Of a stretch of DNA of 64,000 nucleotides, positions 32,953 to 41,196 are shown piece after piece. How positions within the stretch are numbered: position 1 is the stretch's first letter; each line of letters opens with the position of its first letter. Source of the stretch: Frisingicoccus caecimuris. GTDB taxonomy: Bacteria > Bacillota > Clostridia > Lachnospirales > Lachnospiraceae. Position numbers and translations under genes: made by a program. The notes beneath the pieces are model-generated. The model had not been told where the DNA came from. It made no database searches and saw nothing but the letters and a program-made list of their open reading frames with translations. Where the stretch lies: assembly GCF_004340975.1 (NCBI RefSeq), contig NZ_SLXA01000001.1, forward strand, positions 1 through 64,000. The letters run 5' to 3'.

Positions 32953-33326
32953 TGAATAATTCAAAAAAAATGACAACCCTGGCGATCAAAGCGCTGGAAG
33001 ATAAGAAAGGAAATGATATCCGGGTTATTGATATCCAGGATGTATCCATTATCGCAGATTACTTTATTATTGCCAGCGGAAGCAACCGGAATCAGGTACA
33101 GACGATGGCTGATAATGTGGAAGAAGTTCTTGGCCGGGCCGGTTATGAGCCGAGACAGTTGGAAGGCTATGGTACGGCAACATGGATTTTGATGGATTAT
33201 AATGATATTATTGTCCATATTTTTTCAGAAGAAGATCGTTTGTTCTATGATCTTGAAAGAATCTGGAGAGATGGAAAAAATGTCGATATTGATCAGTTCG
33301 GAAATATAGACAGTAAAGCTGAATAA
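32952..33326 (+). CDS. rsfS: Ribosomal silencing factor RsfS
   Basis: RsfS binds L14 and blocks subunit joining when nutrients are low. The 124-residue protein has the family pattern: DYFIIASGSNRNQVQTMADNV, then EGYGTATWILMDYNDIIVHIF. It starts on the stop codon of yqeK (TAATG) after AAGGAG. It is the last gene of the operon; a long bidirectional terminator separates it from the opposing lexA. Confidence 0.96.
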   Translation: MNNSKKMTTLAIKALEDKKGNDIRVIDIQDVSIIADYFIIASGSNRNQVQTMADNVEEVLGRAGYEPRQLEGYGTATWILMDYNDIIVHIFSEEDRLFYDLERIWRDGKNVDIDQFGNIDSKAE

Positions 33327-33365
33327 AATCTATCTAAAAAGAAATGTTTCAAGCTTCTGAAAATC

Positions 33366-33421
33366 AAAAAGAAGGTTCTTCACAAAAGCGTTTCAAGCTT
33401 TTAAGAAGAACCTTCTTTTTT
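33366..33421. terminator. Bidirectional terminator between rsfS and lexA
   Basis: AAAAAGAAGGTTCTT (33366-33380) pairs with AAGAACCTTCTTTTT (33406-33420), with an inner AAAAGC/GCTTTT stem in the loop. A runs and T runs on both sides allow use from either strand. Confidence 0.88.
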
Positions 33422-33422
33422 G

Positions 33423-34037
33423 CTACATATCCATGCGGAGCAGTCCAATAACTTTTCCAAGAATTTCAACATGATCACAGATGATCGGGTCCATTGTATC
33501 GTTTTCCGGTTGGAGACGATAATGACCATTTTCTTTATAAAAGGTTTTGACTGTTGCCGAATCACCAATCATGGCAACGACCATATCACCGTTTTTAGCA
33601 GTGGAGCGTTGTTCGACAATGACTGTATCACCGTTATAGATACCGGCATTGATCATACTGTCGCCCCGAACCTTCAGCATAAAAACTACGGCATTCGGAA
33701 GATACTCAACCGGAATCGGAAAATAGTCTTCGATATTTTCCTGAGCCAAAATCGGTTCTCCGGCAGTGATCGTTCCGATAATAGGAACATTCGTCATCTC
33801 ACGACGCGTCAATGCAAAAGCATCATCAATAACTTCAATCGTTCGCGGTTTCGTAGGGTCTCGCCGGATATAACCCTTTTCTTCAAGAGAAGAAAGATGG
33901 GCATGAACAGAAGATGTGGACTTTAAATGAACAGCGATACAGATTTCCCGCACTGAAGGCGGATAACCCTTCTGTAAAATTTCAGACTTTATATAATCAA
34001 GAATTTGTTGCTGTTTTTCGGTTAATTGACCGGCCAT
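33423..34037 (-). CDS. lexA: LexA repressor
   Basis: LexA represses SOS genes and cleaves itself when RecA filaments form. The 204-residue protein has an N-terminal winged helix ([25 protein letters not shown]), the cleavage bond Ala92-Gly93 in TITAGEP, and catalytic Ser127 (RGDSMINAG) and Lys164 (ATVKTF). The start is the ATG at 34037 with AGGAGG upstream; the frame extends further but without family similarity. It is divergent from a LysM gene, and LexA boxes lie between the two, so it is autoregulated. Confidence 0.97.
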   Translation of the reverse strand: MAGQLTEKQQQILDYIKSEILQKGYPPSVREICIAVHLKSTSSVHAHLSSLEEKGYIRRDPTKPRTIEVIDDAFALTRREMTNVPIIGTITAGEPILAQENIEDYFPIPVEYLPNAVVFMLKVRGDSMINAGIYNGDTVIVEQRSTAKNGDMVVAMIGDSATVKTFYKENGHYRLQPENDTMDPIICDHVEILGKVIGLLRMDM

Positions 34038-34071
34038 AGGAAATCCTCCTTTTCTTTTTTTCTTGTTTATT

Positions 34072-34100
34072 ATCATAACATATTTTCTCGAACATTGCAA
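34072..34100 (-). promoter_or_regulatory. lexA promoter
   Basis: On the minus strand, TTGCAA (34095-34100), 17-bp spacer, TATGAT (34072-34077) with TGT before the -10. Confidence 0.65.
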
Positions 34101-34108
34101 ATAAATAA

Positions 34109-34122
34109 CGAACAAATGTTTG
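34109..34122. promoter_or_regulatory. LexA (SOS) box 1
   Basis: CGAACAAATGTTTG fits the Gram-positive box (GAAC-N4-GTTC) with one changed half-site base. It lies just upstream of the lexA -35 and 20 bases upstream of the yneA-like -35. Confidence 0.75.
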
Positions 34123-34141
34123 AAAAAATTTAAAAATGCTA

Positions 34142-34170
34142 TTGACAAAAGAACGAATGTTCACTATAAT
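34142..34170 (+). promoter_or_regulatory. Consensus promoter of the yneA-like gene
   Basis: TTGACA (34142-34147), 17-bp spacer, TATAAT (34165-34170): both hexamers are perfect. A LexA box fills the spacer, so the promoter should be strong but tightly repressed. Confidence 0.93.
34151..34162. promoter_or_regulatory. LexA (SOS) box 2
   Basis: GAACGAATGTTC is a perfect GAAC-N4-GTTC site located between the -35 and -10 of the yneA-like promoter. Confidence 0.93.
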
Positions 34171-34180
34171 GCAGATATAC

Positions 34181-34192
34181 AAACAAATGTTC
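34181..34192. promoter_or_regulatory. Degenerate LexA (SOS) box 3
   Basis: AAACAAATGTTC differs from the box by one base (GAAC to AAAC). It lies just past the expected transcription start of the yneA-like gene. Confidence 0.55.
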
Positions 34193-34254
34193 AATCCAGT
34201 GTTTTGTTGATTGTAACAAAAATATAGATTAACAATCTACAGGGAGGGGTACTT

Positions 34255-34569
34255 ATGAAAAAGTTATTGATGATGGCGATTATACTTGGATTACTGGGTG
34301 TGATTCTGATTTTTCATTTGGATGCGGCAGAAGTCGAGGCAAATGATTCTTTGAGAGTAAATGAGCGGAAGTATTTTACAAGTTATGTGGTTGAGAAAGA
34401 CGATACATTATGGGATATTGCTGAACGTTTTTCCACACCAGAGTATGCGTCGAACCACTGTTATATTAAAGAAGTGATGGAAACGAATCATTTAGAACAT
34501 TTGGAAATCAAAGAAGGACAGTTATTGGTTCTTCCTTATTATGCAGATGAGCCTGTTTCAGGGTTTTAA
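34255..34569 (+). CDS. LysM protein, YneA-like SOS cell-division inhibitor candidate
   Basis: The 104-residue protein has an N-terminal membrane anchor or signal (about residues 4-22) and a single LysM domain (about 42-96, SYVVEKDDTLWDIAERF). In Bacillus the gene divergent from lexA is yneA, which encodes a secreted or anchored LysM protein that delays division during SOS. Gene position, size, domain layout and the LexA box in the promoter all match. AGGGAGGGG precedes the ATG. Division inhibition is inferred by analogy. Confidence 0.82.
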   Translation: MKKLLMMAIILGLLGVILIFHLDAAEVEANDSLRVNERKYFTSYVVEKDDTLWDIAERFSTPEYASNHCYIKEVMETNHLEHLEIKEGQLLVLPYYADEPVSGF

Positions 34570-34629
34570 TTTAAATTATTCGAATATTCTCCGTGTTTCC
34601 CGCATATACTTGCAGAAGGAGGCTTGTAT

Positions 34630-35973
34630 ATGTCGGAATCGATATGGAAAAAAAATCTCTCTATTTCTGATAGAGATCAATTAGAAGAAACAATAAAGAC
34701 AGATGTCTGTATTATAGGCGCAGGTATGGCAGGAATACTGACCGGCTATATGCTTCAAAAACAGGGACTAGGGGTGGTCATCCTGGAAGCGGACCGTATC
34801 GGAAGCGGCCAGACCCGCGGTACAACAGCGAAGATTACATCGCAGCATGGATTAATTTACAATCGTTTATGCCGGAATTTTGGTGCGGCCGGAGCATGGC
34901 AGTATGCCAGTGCGAATGAAGAGGCTATAGATAATTATGAACGAATAATTGATGAGGAGCACATTTCCTGTGACTTTAAACGATGTGCTTCTTATCTTTA
35001 TACCAAAAAATCAACAGATCTTCTGGAAAAGGAAGCAGAGGCTGCAAGGCTCAGTGGAATTGCTGCCAGTCTGACGAAAGAAATTGAATTGCCGCTAAAC
35101 ATTACGGCCGCACTTCGTTTTCCAAATCAGGCTGTTTTTCATCCTTTAAAATTTTTACAGGCACTTTCCGAAAAATTAGATATTTATGAAAAGTCAAAGG
35201 TACTTAAAATTACCGGGCGAAAGGTTGAAACAGAATTCGGAAAGGTCTGGGCAAAACATATTGTCTTTGCCTGCCATTTTCCTTTTATAAATATTCCCGG
35301 ATATTATTTTATGCGGCTGTATCAGGAACGAAGCTATATACTGGCGTTAAAGAATGCCATGTCTCTTGAAAATTATTATTATGGTATTGACAACGATGGA
35401 CTTTCTTTCAGAATGGCCGGAGAATATCTCTTGCTCAGTGGCGGAAATCATCGAACCGGTGCAAAACTGACAGATAGTCCCTATAAGCTGCATTCGGAAA
35501 TGGCTGCAAAGTTGTGGCCGGATAGTTTTACAGCGGCCAATTGGTCGGCTCAGGATTGTATGACGCCGGAGGGCGTTCCCTATATCGGGCGTTTCTCAAA
35601 AAAAGCGCCAAATTGGTATGTGGCTACTGGTTTTGGAAAATGGGGAATGACCAGTTCCATGATAAGTGCAAAGATCTTGTCGAATCTTATTATGGGACAA
35701 GCCGGGATAGGACAGGATATTTTCTATCCTCAACGAGAATTGTGCGGGGAGGCCATTGTCGGATATCTGAAAAATGGCCTGCACACAATAAAGAATTTCA
35801 GCAAGTATCTCATTCCAAAGTCAAAAAAGTCATGCACCCATTTAGGATGCCCACTGACATGGAATCCGGAAGAAGGAACTTACGAATGCCCGTGCCATGG
35901 TTCCCGTTTTGATTCGAAAGGACGTCTGATCGGCGGACCTGCCCGGAAAAATCTGCATACAGACGGACTTTAA
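34630..35973 (+). CDS. FAD-dependent oxidoreductase with C-terminal Rieske domain (YhfW-like)
   Basis: The 447-residue protein has an N-terminal FAD-binding fold ([19 protein letters not shown]) of the DAO/glycine-oxidase type. Its C-terminal domain has Rieske [2Fe-2S] ligands: CTHLGC supplies Cys and His, and CPCHGSRF supplies the second pair. Bacillus YhfW has this architecture. The substrate is unknown. The ATG at 34630 follows AAGGAGG at 7 bases. It may be read with the SOS gene 60 bases upstream, since no terminator lies between. It ends 6 bases from the opposing recombinase gene. Confidence 0.9.
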   Translation: MSESIWKKNLSISDRDQLEETIKTDVCIIGAGMAGILTGYMLQKQGLGVVILEADRIGSGQTRGTTAKITSQHGLIYNRLCRNFGAAGAWQYASANEEAIDNYERIIDEEHISCDFKRCASYLYTKKSTDLLEKEAEAARLSGIAASLTKEIELPLNITAALRFPNQAVFHPLKFLQALSEKLDIYEKSKVLKITGRKVETEFGKVWAKHIVFACHFPFINIPGYYFMRLYQERSYILALKNAMSLENYYYGIDNDGLSFRMAGEYLLLSGGNHRTGAKLTDSPYKLHSEMAAKLWPDSFTAANWSAQDCMTPEGVPYIGRFSKKAPNWYVATGFGKWGMTSSMISAKILSNLIMGQAGIGQDIFYPQRELCGEAIVGYLKNGLHTIKNFSKYLIPKSKKSCTHLGCPLTWNPEEGTYECPCHGSRFDSKGRLIGGPARKNLHTDGL

Positions 35974-35979
35974 TGCGGA

Positions 35980-37032
35980 TTATTGCTTTTCCCTTAAGGT
36001 GACGGCACGGGCGGCCATACGGCGCCGGCTGTCTTCCAGGGAGGCATAGTGTTTCTTTGTTGTATTGACATCTTTATGACCGAGGACATCTGCTACAAGG
36101 TAAATATCTCCGGTCTCATTATAAAGATTTGTGCCGTAGGTACTCCGCAGCTTATGCGGTGTGATGTTTTTCATGGTCGTTACAGTTTTTGCGTATTTTT
36201 TTACCAGGTTTTCTACAGAGCGAACAGACATACGTTTCTTCTGCATGGAGAGAAAAAGTGCATTTGTATGTCCGGGAAGAGCTTCGATCTGCTTACGTTC
36301 CTCCAGGTAGGGGAGAAGTGCCTCCAAGACCTCATCACCAAAATAAACAATAACTTCATTACCGCCTTTCCGGATGATTTTAATTCCATTGTTTTTTAAA
36401 TCGATATCATCAATATTTAAACCAACACATTCGGATACACGGATTCCTGTACCGAGAAAAAGTGTGAGCAGTGCCAGGTCCCGAACTTTTGTTTTTTCAT
36501 GATAGGCCAGTTGCTTACCGGTCAGTTGTTCTCCGGATTCCACGTTATCCAAAAGACGGGCCACCTCATCGATATCCAGCCGTATAATCGTCTTATCATG
36601 GAGTTTTGGCGCCGATACAAGAGCCGCCGGATTGGTTACGATCAGTTCTTTTTTGAAAAAGTAGTTATAAAAAGTTTTTAATGAAGCCAGTTTTCGGGCA
36701 ATTCCCCGTTCCGTATTTGTAAATGTTTTTCCGTCTTTTTCATAGAGTTTTAAATATTCCAGATATTCTTCGATATCCAAAGCTTTAATCTGATCCAGCG
36801 TAGCCATGGGAATATCCCGCATCTTCATTTTATCGATTTCCGGATTGTATTGCTGTAGAAATTCAAAAAAAATGCGCAAGTCATAGCCATATCCCAGACG
36901 CGTCCTGGAGGACGTTCTTGGCTCGATTCCCCGGAAAAAGGAGAGTGTAAAGGAAGGAAGTTCCTGAAGAAGTTCACGGAGCTTTTTTTGATTTTCGATA
37001 TTATTTTGTTCCTGATAGGTATATTCTTTCAT
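35980..37032 (-). CDS. Tyrosine recombinase, XerC/XerD family
   Basis: The 350-residue protein has an N-terminal SAM-like core-binding domain and the full catalytic set: Arg198 (GTGIRVSE), Lys222, His293 and Arg296 (HKLRSTYG), His319 (LGHKD) and Tyr329 (HYAS). It could be a chromosome-dimer resolvase or an integrase of this class. No mobile-element genes flank it, and it follows a ttcA-like gene by 17 bases, which favours a resident Xer role. No dif site was recognised nearby. AGGAGG precedes the ATG. Confidence 0.88.
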   Translation of the reverse strand: MKEYTYQEQNNIENQKKLRELLQELPSFTLSFFRGIEPRTSSRTRLGYGYDLRIFFEFLQQYNPEIDKMKMRDIPMATLDQIKALDIEEYLEYLKLYEKDGKTFTNTERGIARKLASLKTFYNYFFKKELIVTNPAALVSAPKLHDKTIIRLDIDEVARLLDNVESGEQLTGKQLAYHEKTKVRDLALLTLFLGTGIRVSECVGLNIDDIDLKNNGIKIIRKGGNEVIVYFGDEVLEALLPYLEERKQIEALPGHTNALFLSMQKKRMSVRSVENLVKKYAKTVTTMKNITPHKLRSTYGTNLYNETGDIYLVADVLGHKDVNTTKKHYASLEDSRRRMAARAVTLREKQ

Positions 37033-37049
37033 TTGAGATAACCTCCTGA

Positions 37050-37802
37050 CTATATGTTATTTAACTTATCGGCCAGCACTTTATCTACTTTAGGCCAGGA
37101 AGAAATGTTTCCATTGATAATAGCATGAAACATCTTATCCATAACACCAGGATGTTCGGTATTTAATTGTTTTAAAAGATCTTTCATGTATTCCCGTTTC
37201 GTGTTGCCGTCAGCCGGACATGGATTTTTGCTCACCGGCAGGTTATATTTATTTTTAAATCCGATCACGTCAGCTTCATAGACGAATAAAAGAGGACGGA
37301 TCACCGTCAGATCCATACGGTCCAGGTAAGTCACCGGTGAATAACAGTAGAAACGGCCTTCGAACATTAAAGACATGAGCATAGTTTCCACCAGGTCATC
37401 TCTGTGATGGCCATAAGCGATTTTATTACAGCCGTGGGCTTTGGCAACCTCATTCAAAGAACCCTTGCGCATTTTGGCGCAAAGTGAACATGGATTTTTT
37501 TCCTTGCGTTCTTCAAAAATGATTTTTCCTATATCGGTTTTAACAACCGTATACGTAACATTCAGTTCGGCACATAAATCAGCGATGGGGGCCGTCTCAA
37601 ATCCGTCAAAGCCTAAATCTACCGTAATTGCTTCAATTTCAAAAGGGTTTGGATAAAAGCGTTTTAATCCATGCAGCGCATATAATAATGTCAGGCTGTC
37701 TTTACCGCCGGATATACCGATGGCAATTTTGTCGCCGGGCTGAATCATCTGATAGGTGTCCACGGCTTTACGGGTGAAGCTTAAAAGTTGTTGTAATTTC
37801 AT
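37050..37802 (-). CDS. TtcA-like ATP-pyrophosphatase (tRNA thiolation family)
   Basis: The 250-residue protein has the PP-loop SGGKDS at 31-36, the CSLC pair (Cys105, Cys108) and a third cysteine at Cys195 (NPCPADG), matching TtcA-type enzymes that bind an iron-sulfur cluster and 2-thiolate cytidine 32 of tRNA. Related Clostridial proteins are annotated less specifically, so the substrate is inferred. The start MKLQQLLSF (ATG at 37802) is preferred to a longer frame whose extra 33 residues look non-conserved. It is cotranscribed with the recombinase. Confidence 0.85.
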   Translation of the reverse strand: MKLQQLLSFTRKAVDTYQMIQPGDKIAIGISGGKDSLTLLYALHGLKRFYPNPFEIEAITVDLGFDGFETAPIADLCAELNVTYTVVKTDIGKIIFEERKEKNPCSLCAKMRKGSLNEVAKAHGCNKIAYGHHRDDLVETMLMSLMFEGRFYCYSPVTYLDRMDLTVIRPLLFVYEADVIGFKNKYNLPVSKNPCPADGNTKREYMKDLLKQLNTEHPGVMDKMFHAIINGNISSWPKVDKVLADKLNNI

Positions 37803-37872
37803 AATCGCAGACCTTTCTGTAATATAAATGATATAAGGCAAAAGAAAACCACATTTGCCCGTGGTGACTATG

Positions 37873-37901
37873 ATTTTAACATATTCCCGGATTTTTCGCA
37901 A
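37873..37901 (-). promoter_or_regulatory. Promoter for the ttcA-like gene
   Basis: On the minus strand, TTGCGA (37896-37901), 17-bp spacer, TAAAAT (37873-37878), preceded by TGT. Confidence 0.6.
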
Positions 37902-37941
37902 TATCTTTTCGGAAAAGCTGTGTTTAGCGAATAGATTGATA

Positions 37942-37979
37942 CAAAAAGAAAAAGACTGCTCTTTCAGCGAACAGTCTTT
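37942..37979 (-). terminator. Terminator overlapping the end of rluD
   Basis: On the minus strand AAAGACTG (37972-37979) pairs with CAGTCTTT (37951-37958), followed by a T-rich run. The first arm lies in the last codons of rluD. Confidence 0.75.
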
Positions 37980-38887
37980 GAATTTCTTAATTTTTCAAGG
38001 ATATCTTCAAAATAATCCGGTAAAGGTGTTTCAAATTCCATATATTCTCCGGTTGTTGGATGGATGAAACCAAATACTTTGGCATGAAGCATCTGCCCCT
38101 GGGTCTTAAAAGGCTGTCTGGACGGACCATAGACCGGGTCGCCGACCAATGGATGTCCAATGGACGTCATGTGTACGCGAATCTGATGTGTACGGCCGGT
38201 TTCCAGTTCACATTCCACATAAGTATAATTTCCGAAACGTTCCAGCACTTTGTAATGTGTAACGGCCGGTTTGCCGTTTTTATGGTTAATGGCCATTTTC
38301 TTACGGTCGATCGGATGACGCCCAATGGGTGCGTCTATTGTTCCCGAGTCCTCTGTCAGATTATGCCATACGAGGGTGTGATATTTTCGGGTAATGCTGT
38401 GTACCTTTAGTTGTTCCGCAATACAGTTATGCGCCTTATCATTCTTACATACAATAAGAACCCCGGTGGTATCCTTGTCAATCCGGTGTACAATACCCGG
38501 ACGCATAACGCCGTTAATGGACGACAGAGAATCTTTACAGTGATACAATAAGGCGTTGACCAATGTTCCATCCATATGACCGGCGCTCGGATGGACGACC
38601 ATATCCTTCGGTTTATTGACGAGAAGAACATCTTCGTCTTCATAAAGGATATCCAGAGGAATGTTTTGAGGCTCGATATCCAGGCTGACAGGCTCAGGGA
38701 GGGTCACTTCCACCCTATCCCCTTCATTTACCTTATAATTTGCTTTAACGGGCCTTAAATCGACGGTGACACGTTCGTCTTTAATAAGTTTCTGAATGTA
38801 GGAACGGGATACTCCATCCATGCGTTCGCTGATAAACTTGTCGATACGGACGGCGTTCATTTCCTTTTCAACGGTCCAGCTATTCAT
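37964..38887 (-). CDS. rluD: RluA/RluD-family pseudouridine synthase
   Basis: The 307-residue protein has an N-terminal S4 domain (RIDKFISERMDGVSRSYIQKLIKDERV) and the catalytic HRIDKDTTG motif with Asp137. The order lspA-rluD is conserved in Firmicutes, where the gene (ylyB) is thought to modify 23S rRNA. The terminator stem uses its last codons. It overlaps lspA by 8 bases. The exact uridines modified cannot be predicted. Confidence 0.95.
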   Translation of the reverse strand: MNSWTVEKEMNAVRIDKFISERMDGVSRSYIQKLIKDERVTVDLRPVKANYKVNEGDRVEVTLPEPVSLDIEPQNIPLDILYEDEDVLLVNKPKDMVVHPSAGHMDGTLVNALLYHCKDSLSSINGVMRPGIVHRIDKDTTGVLIVCKNDKAHNCIAEQLKVHSITRKYHTLVWHNLTEDSGTIDAPIGRHPIDRKKMAINHKNGKPAVTHYKVLERFGNYTYVECELETGRTHQIRVHMTSIGHPLVGDPVYGPSRQPFKTQGQMLHAKVFGFIHPTTGEYMEFETPLPDYFEDILEKLRNSKTVR

Positions 38888-39386
38888 GGGAGCCTCCCTT
38901 TTTCGGATTTAAAAAATCAAAGTCACTGTCTTCCTTATATACAAATATAGAAACGAAAATCAATAAAAAGGCGGCAATGACCACGTACATATCCGCTACA
39001 TTAAAAATCGGAAAATCAATCAATTCAAAATAGATAAAATCCACCACATAACGTCTAAAAAGACGGTCGATAAAATTGCCGATGGCACCGGCGATGACCA
39101 GCACTGCAATAAAATGAAGCCACCTGTACTTTTTTGTGTCCGGTATCCGGGAATATATCCATAAAACAACGGCAAGGATAATAACTGTTGTCACGATCAG
39201 AACAGGAATCTGTCCTTGCATGATCCCCCATACAGCGCCGCGATTTTCGTGGTAGGTAAAGGAAAGAACTCCTGGAATCAAAGGGATGCTGCCTAGCGGT
39301 TTTACATGAAAAAGCACCATATATTTCGTCCACTGGTCCAGAGCGATCAATAGAATAACTCCGATCAACGCTTTTAAATATTTCAT
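38880..39386 (-). CDS. lspA: Lipoprotein signal peptidase LspA
   Basis: LspA cleaves prolipoproteins before the lipidated cysteine. The 168-residue protein has four membrane segments and the catalytic aspartates Asp107 (GNFIDRL) and Asp132 (FNVADMYV). The ATG at 39386 follows AGGAG at 7 bases; a TTG two codons upstream is less likely. It overlaps aroB by 4 bases (ATGA) and rluD by 8 bases. Likely substrates in the window include the proteins at 19799 and 46826. Confidence 0.96.
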   Translation of the reverse strand: MKYLKALIGVILLIALDQWTKYMVLFHVKPLGSIPLIPGVLSFTYHENRGAVWGIMQGQIPVLIVTTVIILAVVLWIYSRIPDTKKYRWLHFIAVLVIAGAIGNFIDRLFRRYVVDFIYFELIDFPIFNVADMYVVIAAFLLIFVSIFVYKEDSDFDFLNPKKGGSHE

Positions 39387-40465
39387 AAACAAGCTCCTAT
39401 TCCTTCGAGAATTTCATCGTCAGACACGCCACGGTCTATGAACGCATTGCCCGGCGATTGAAGAAGAATAAATTTCACTCTGCCGCCGTCCATCTTTTTG
39501 TCTGATTTTGTTGCGGAAAGAATATCCTCCGGTTTCAGCCCCTCCACTTGAACAGGAAGGTGGAAGGTCGTCAATACTTCCCGGATATCTTTACAGGTTT
39601 CATCGGAAATCAATCCCCTATGCATGGAGATTGCGGCAGCGGCGACCATTCCAAGGGCAACACATTCACCATGAAGCCATTTAAAATCTTTTAATTTTTC
39701 AACGGAATGACCGATCGTATGACCAAAATTCAAAAGGGCACGCTCCCCCTGCTCTTTTGGATCGCGTTCCACAACGCCGCCTTTTACAAGACAGCTTTCA
39801 TAAATCATATGTTCCAGCGTATCATAATCCCGTTCCAGGATTAAATGGGTATGGGCTTTGATCCATTGGTAATAGGCATTGTTTTTAATCAATCCATGTT
39901 TAATGACCTCTGCCATACCGGCACAGAGCTGTCGGTCATCCAAAGTTTTTAATGTATTTAAATTCATATAGACTAAAGCAGGCTGATGAAAAGCGCCGAC
40001 CATATTTTTGTACTGTTGAAAATCGACGCCGGTCTTACCTCCGATACTGCTGTCCACCTGAGATAAAAGTGTTGTCGGAAGCTGGATAAAGTCTATGCCG
40101 CGCAGATAGGTTGCTGCTGCATATCCGGCCATGTCACCGGTAACACCGCCGCCAAGGGCAATAATGTAATCCTTTCGGTCAAACTTTTCGATGATCAGTT
40201 TTTCATAGATTTCTTCAATTACTGCTAAATTTTTGCTCGCTTCTCCGGCGTCAAAAACAAAATGCGTGACTTTAGAAACAAGTCCACAGCACAGATTGGC
40301 AATTTCTTTTAAGTAAAGCGGTGCCACCTGACTATCAGTGACGATACATACTTTCCGTCCACTTACGCCAAGTTCCTGGAGCTTTTCACGAAGGTGGGCA
40401 TAGGAGTGATCCAGACAGATATCATAGATTTTTTTTTCACCATTTCGAATTTCAATTGTTTTCAA
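39383..40465 (-). CDS. aroB: 3-dehydroquinate synthase
   Basis: AroB converts DAHP to 3-dehydroquinate in the shikimate pathway. The 360-residue protein has the NAD-binding GGGVTGDMAGYAAATYLRG and the metal-binding region with HGECVALGM and NFGHTIGHS. The start is TTG at 40465, 7 bases after GAGGTG. In related Firmicutes ileS usually lies between divIVA and lspA, so aroB occupies an unusual place here. The other aro genes are not in the window. Confidence 0.96.
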   Translation of the reverse strand: MKTIEIRNGEKKIYDICLDHSYAHLREKLQELGVSGRKVCIVTDSQVAPLYLKEIANLCCGLVSKVTHFVFDAGEASKNLAVIEEIYEKLIIEKFDRKDYIIALGGGVTGDMAGYAAATYLRGIDFIQLPTTLLSQVDSSIGGKTGVDFQQYKNMVGAFHQPALVYMNLNTLKTLDDRQLCAGMAEVIKHGLIKNNAYYQWIKAHTHLILERDYDTLEHMIYESCLVKGGVVERDPKEQGERALLNFGHTIGHSVEKLKDFKWLHGECVALGMVAAAAISMHRGLISDETCKDIREVLTTFHLPVQVEGLKPEDILSATKSDKKMDGGRVKFILLQSPGNAFIDRGVSDDEILEGIGACL

Positions 40466-40496
40466 TCAGAACACCTCTTTCACAATATAGATGAAC

Positions 40497-40539
40497 GAAG
40501 AAAGAGTCTGACAGACATTTTCCGGTCCGTGCAGACTCT
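40497..40539 (-). terminator. Terminator after divIVA
   Basis: On the minus strand AGAGTCTG (40532-40539) pairs with CAGACTCT (40503-40510), followed by TTCTTCG, a short T-rich tail. Confidence 0.65.
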
Positions 40540-40558
40540 CTGTGTATTCGTTTTGACA

Positions 40559-41185
40559 TTATTTTTCAAAAATACTTGCAATGTCTTTGATCATAGTATC
40601 ATCTTCCATGGATACGGTTTCATCCATATCATCTTCTGCTTCTTTTGCTGCATTGGCAGCCACCTGAGCGGCTGCTTCCTGATATACAGGTTTCGCTGCC
40701 GGTGCTTCGCTGACAACAAGGGAATCGACCTTTGTAAGTTCGATATTGAAAGCGTCGCTTGACAGCAATTCCATCTGGGCTGAAGCCAAAGCTTTATACT
40801 GAGATTTGTAGGATTCATATTTTTGAACCAGTTCAACTGTCATAGAGCGGATATTTTCCAGTTCCTGTTTTGCATCTGCAACGATAGCTTCTGCTTTCAC
40901 ACGGGCTTCCTGTTCAATAACAGCGGCATTGGTCTTTGCGGAAGCAATTGTTTCCTCGGAAGTTGTCTCAGCAAGCACGAGAGCCTTCTGAAGCGATTTT
41001 TCGATATCTTTATAACGGTTCAGACTTTCATTTAAAAGATTTGTCTTATCTTTGAGTTCCATATTTTCCCTATACAATGTTCCATAATCTGCATAAAGAT
41101 TTGTCAAAAAGCTGTCTACATCTGCTTTCGAATATCCCATACCAGATTTAAAAATTTTTGCCTGTACATCAATTGGTGTTAACAT
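40559..41185 (-). CDS. divIVA: DivIVA domain protein
   Basis: DivIVA binds curved membrane at poles and septa. The 208-residue protein has the conserved N-terminus (MLTPIDVQAKIFKSGMGYSKADVDSFL), a long coiled coil from about 30 to 145, and an acidic, Ala/Glu-rich tail. The phenylalanine and arginine used for membrane insertion in Bacillus are replaced by IFKSG-type residues, so binding details may differ. The ATG at 41185 has GGAGG 7 bases upstream. It closes the yggS-sepF-yggT-ylmH-divIVA division cluster. Confidence 0.93.
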   Translation of the reverse strand: MLTPIDVQAKIFKSGMGYSKADVDSFLTNLYADYGTLYRENMELKDKTNLLNESLNRYKDIEKSLQKALVLAETTSEETIASAKTNAAVIEQEARVKAEAIVADAKQELENIRSMTVELVQKYESYKSQYKALASAQMELLSSDAFNIELTKVDSLVVSEAPAAKPVYQEAAAQVAANAAKEAEDDMDETVSMEDDTMIKDIASIFEK

Positions 41186-41196
41186 AGACACTCCTC

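Noticed and set aside
33420-33926. 168-residue frame on the plus strand opposite lexA
   Set aside because: It is antisense to the conserved lexA coding sequence and has no family features.
35980-37032. Recombinase as a sign of an integrated mobile element
   Set aside because: Neighbours are housekeeping genes, no attachment repeats or cargo were seen, and it is in operon with a ttcA-like gene.
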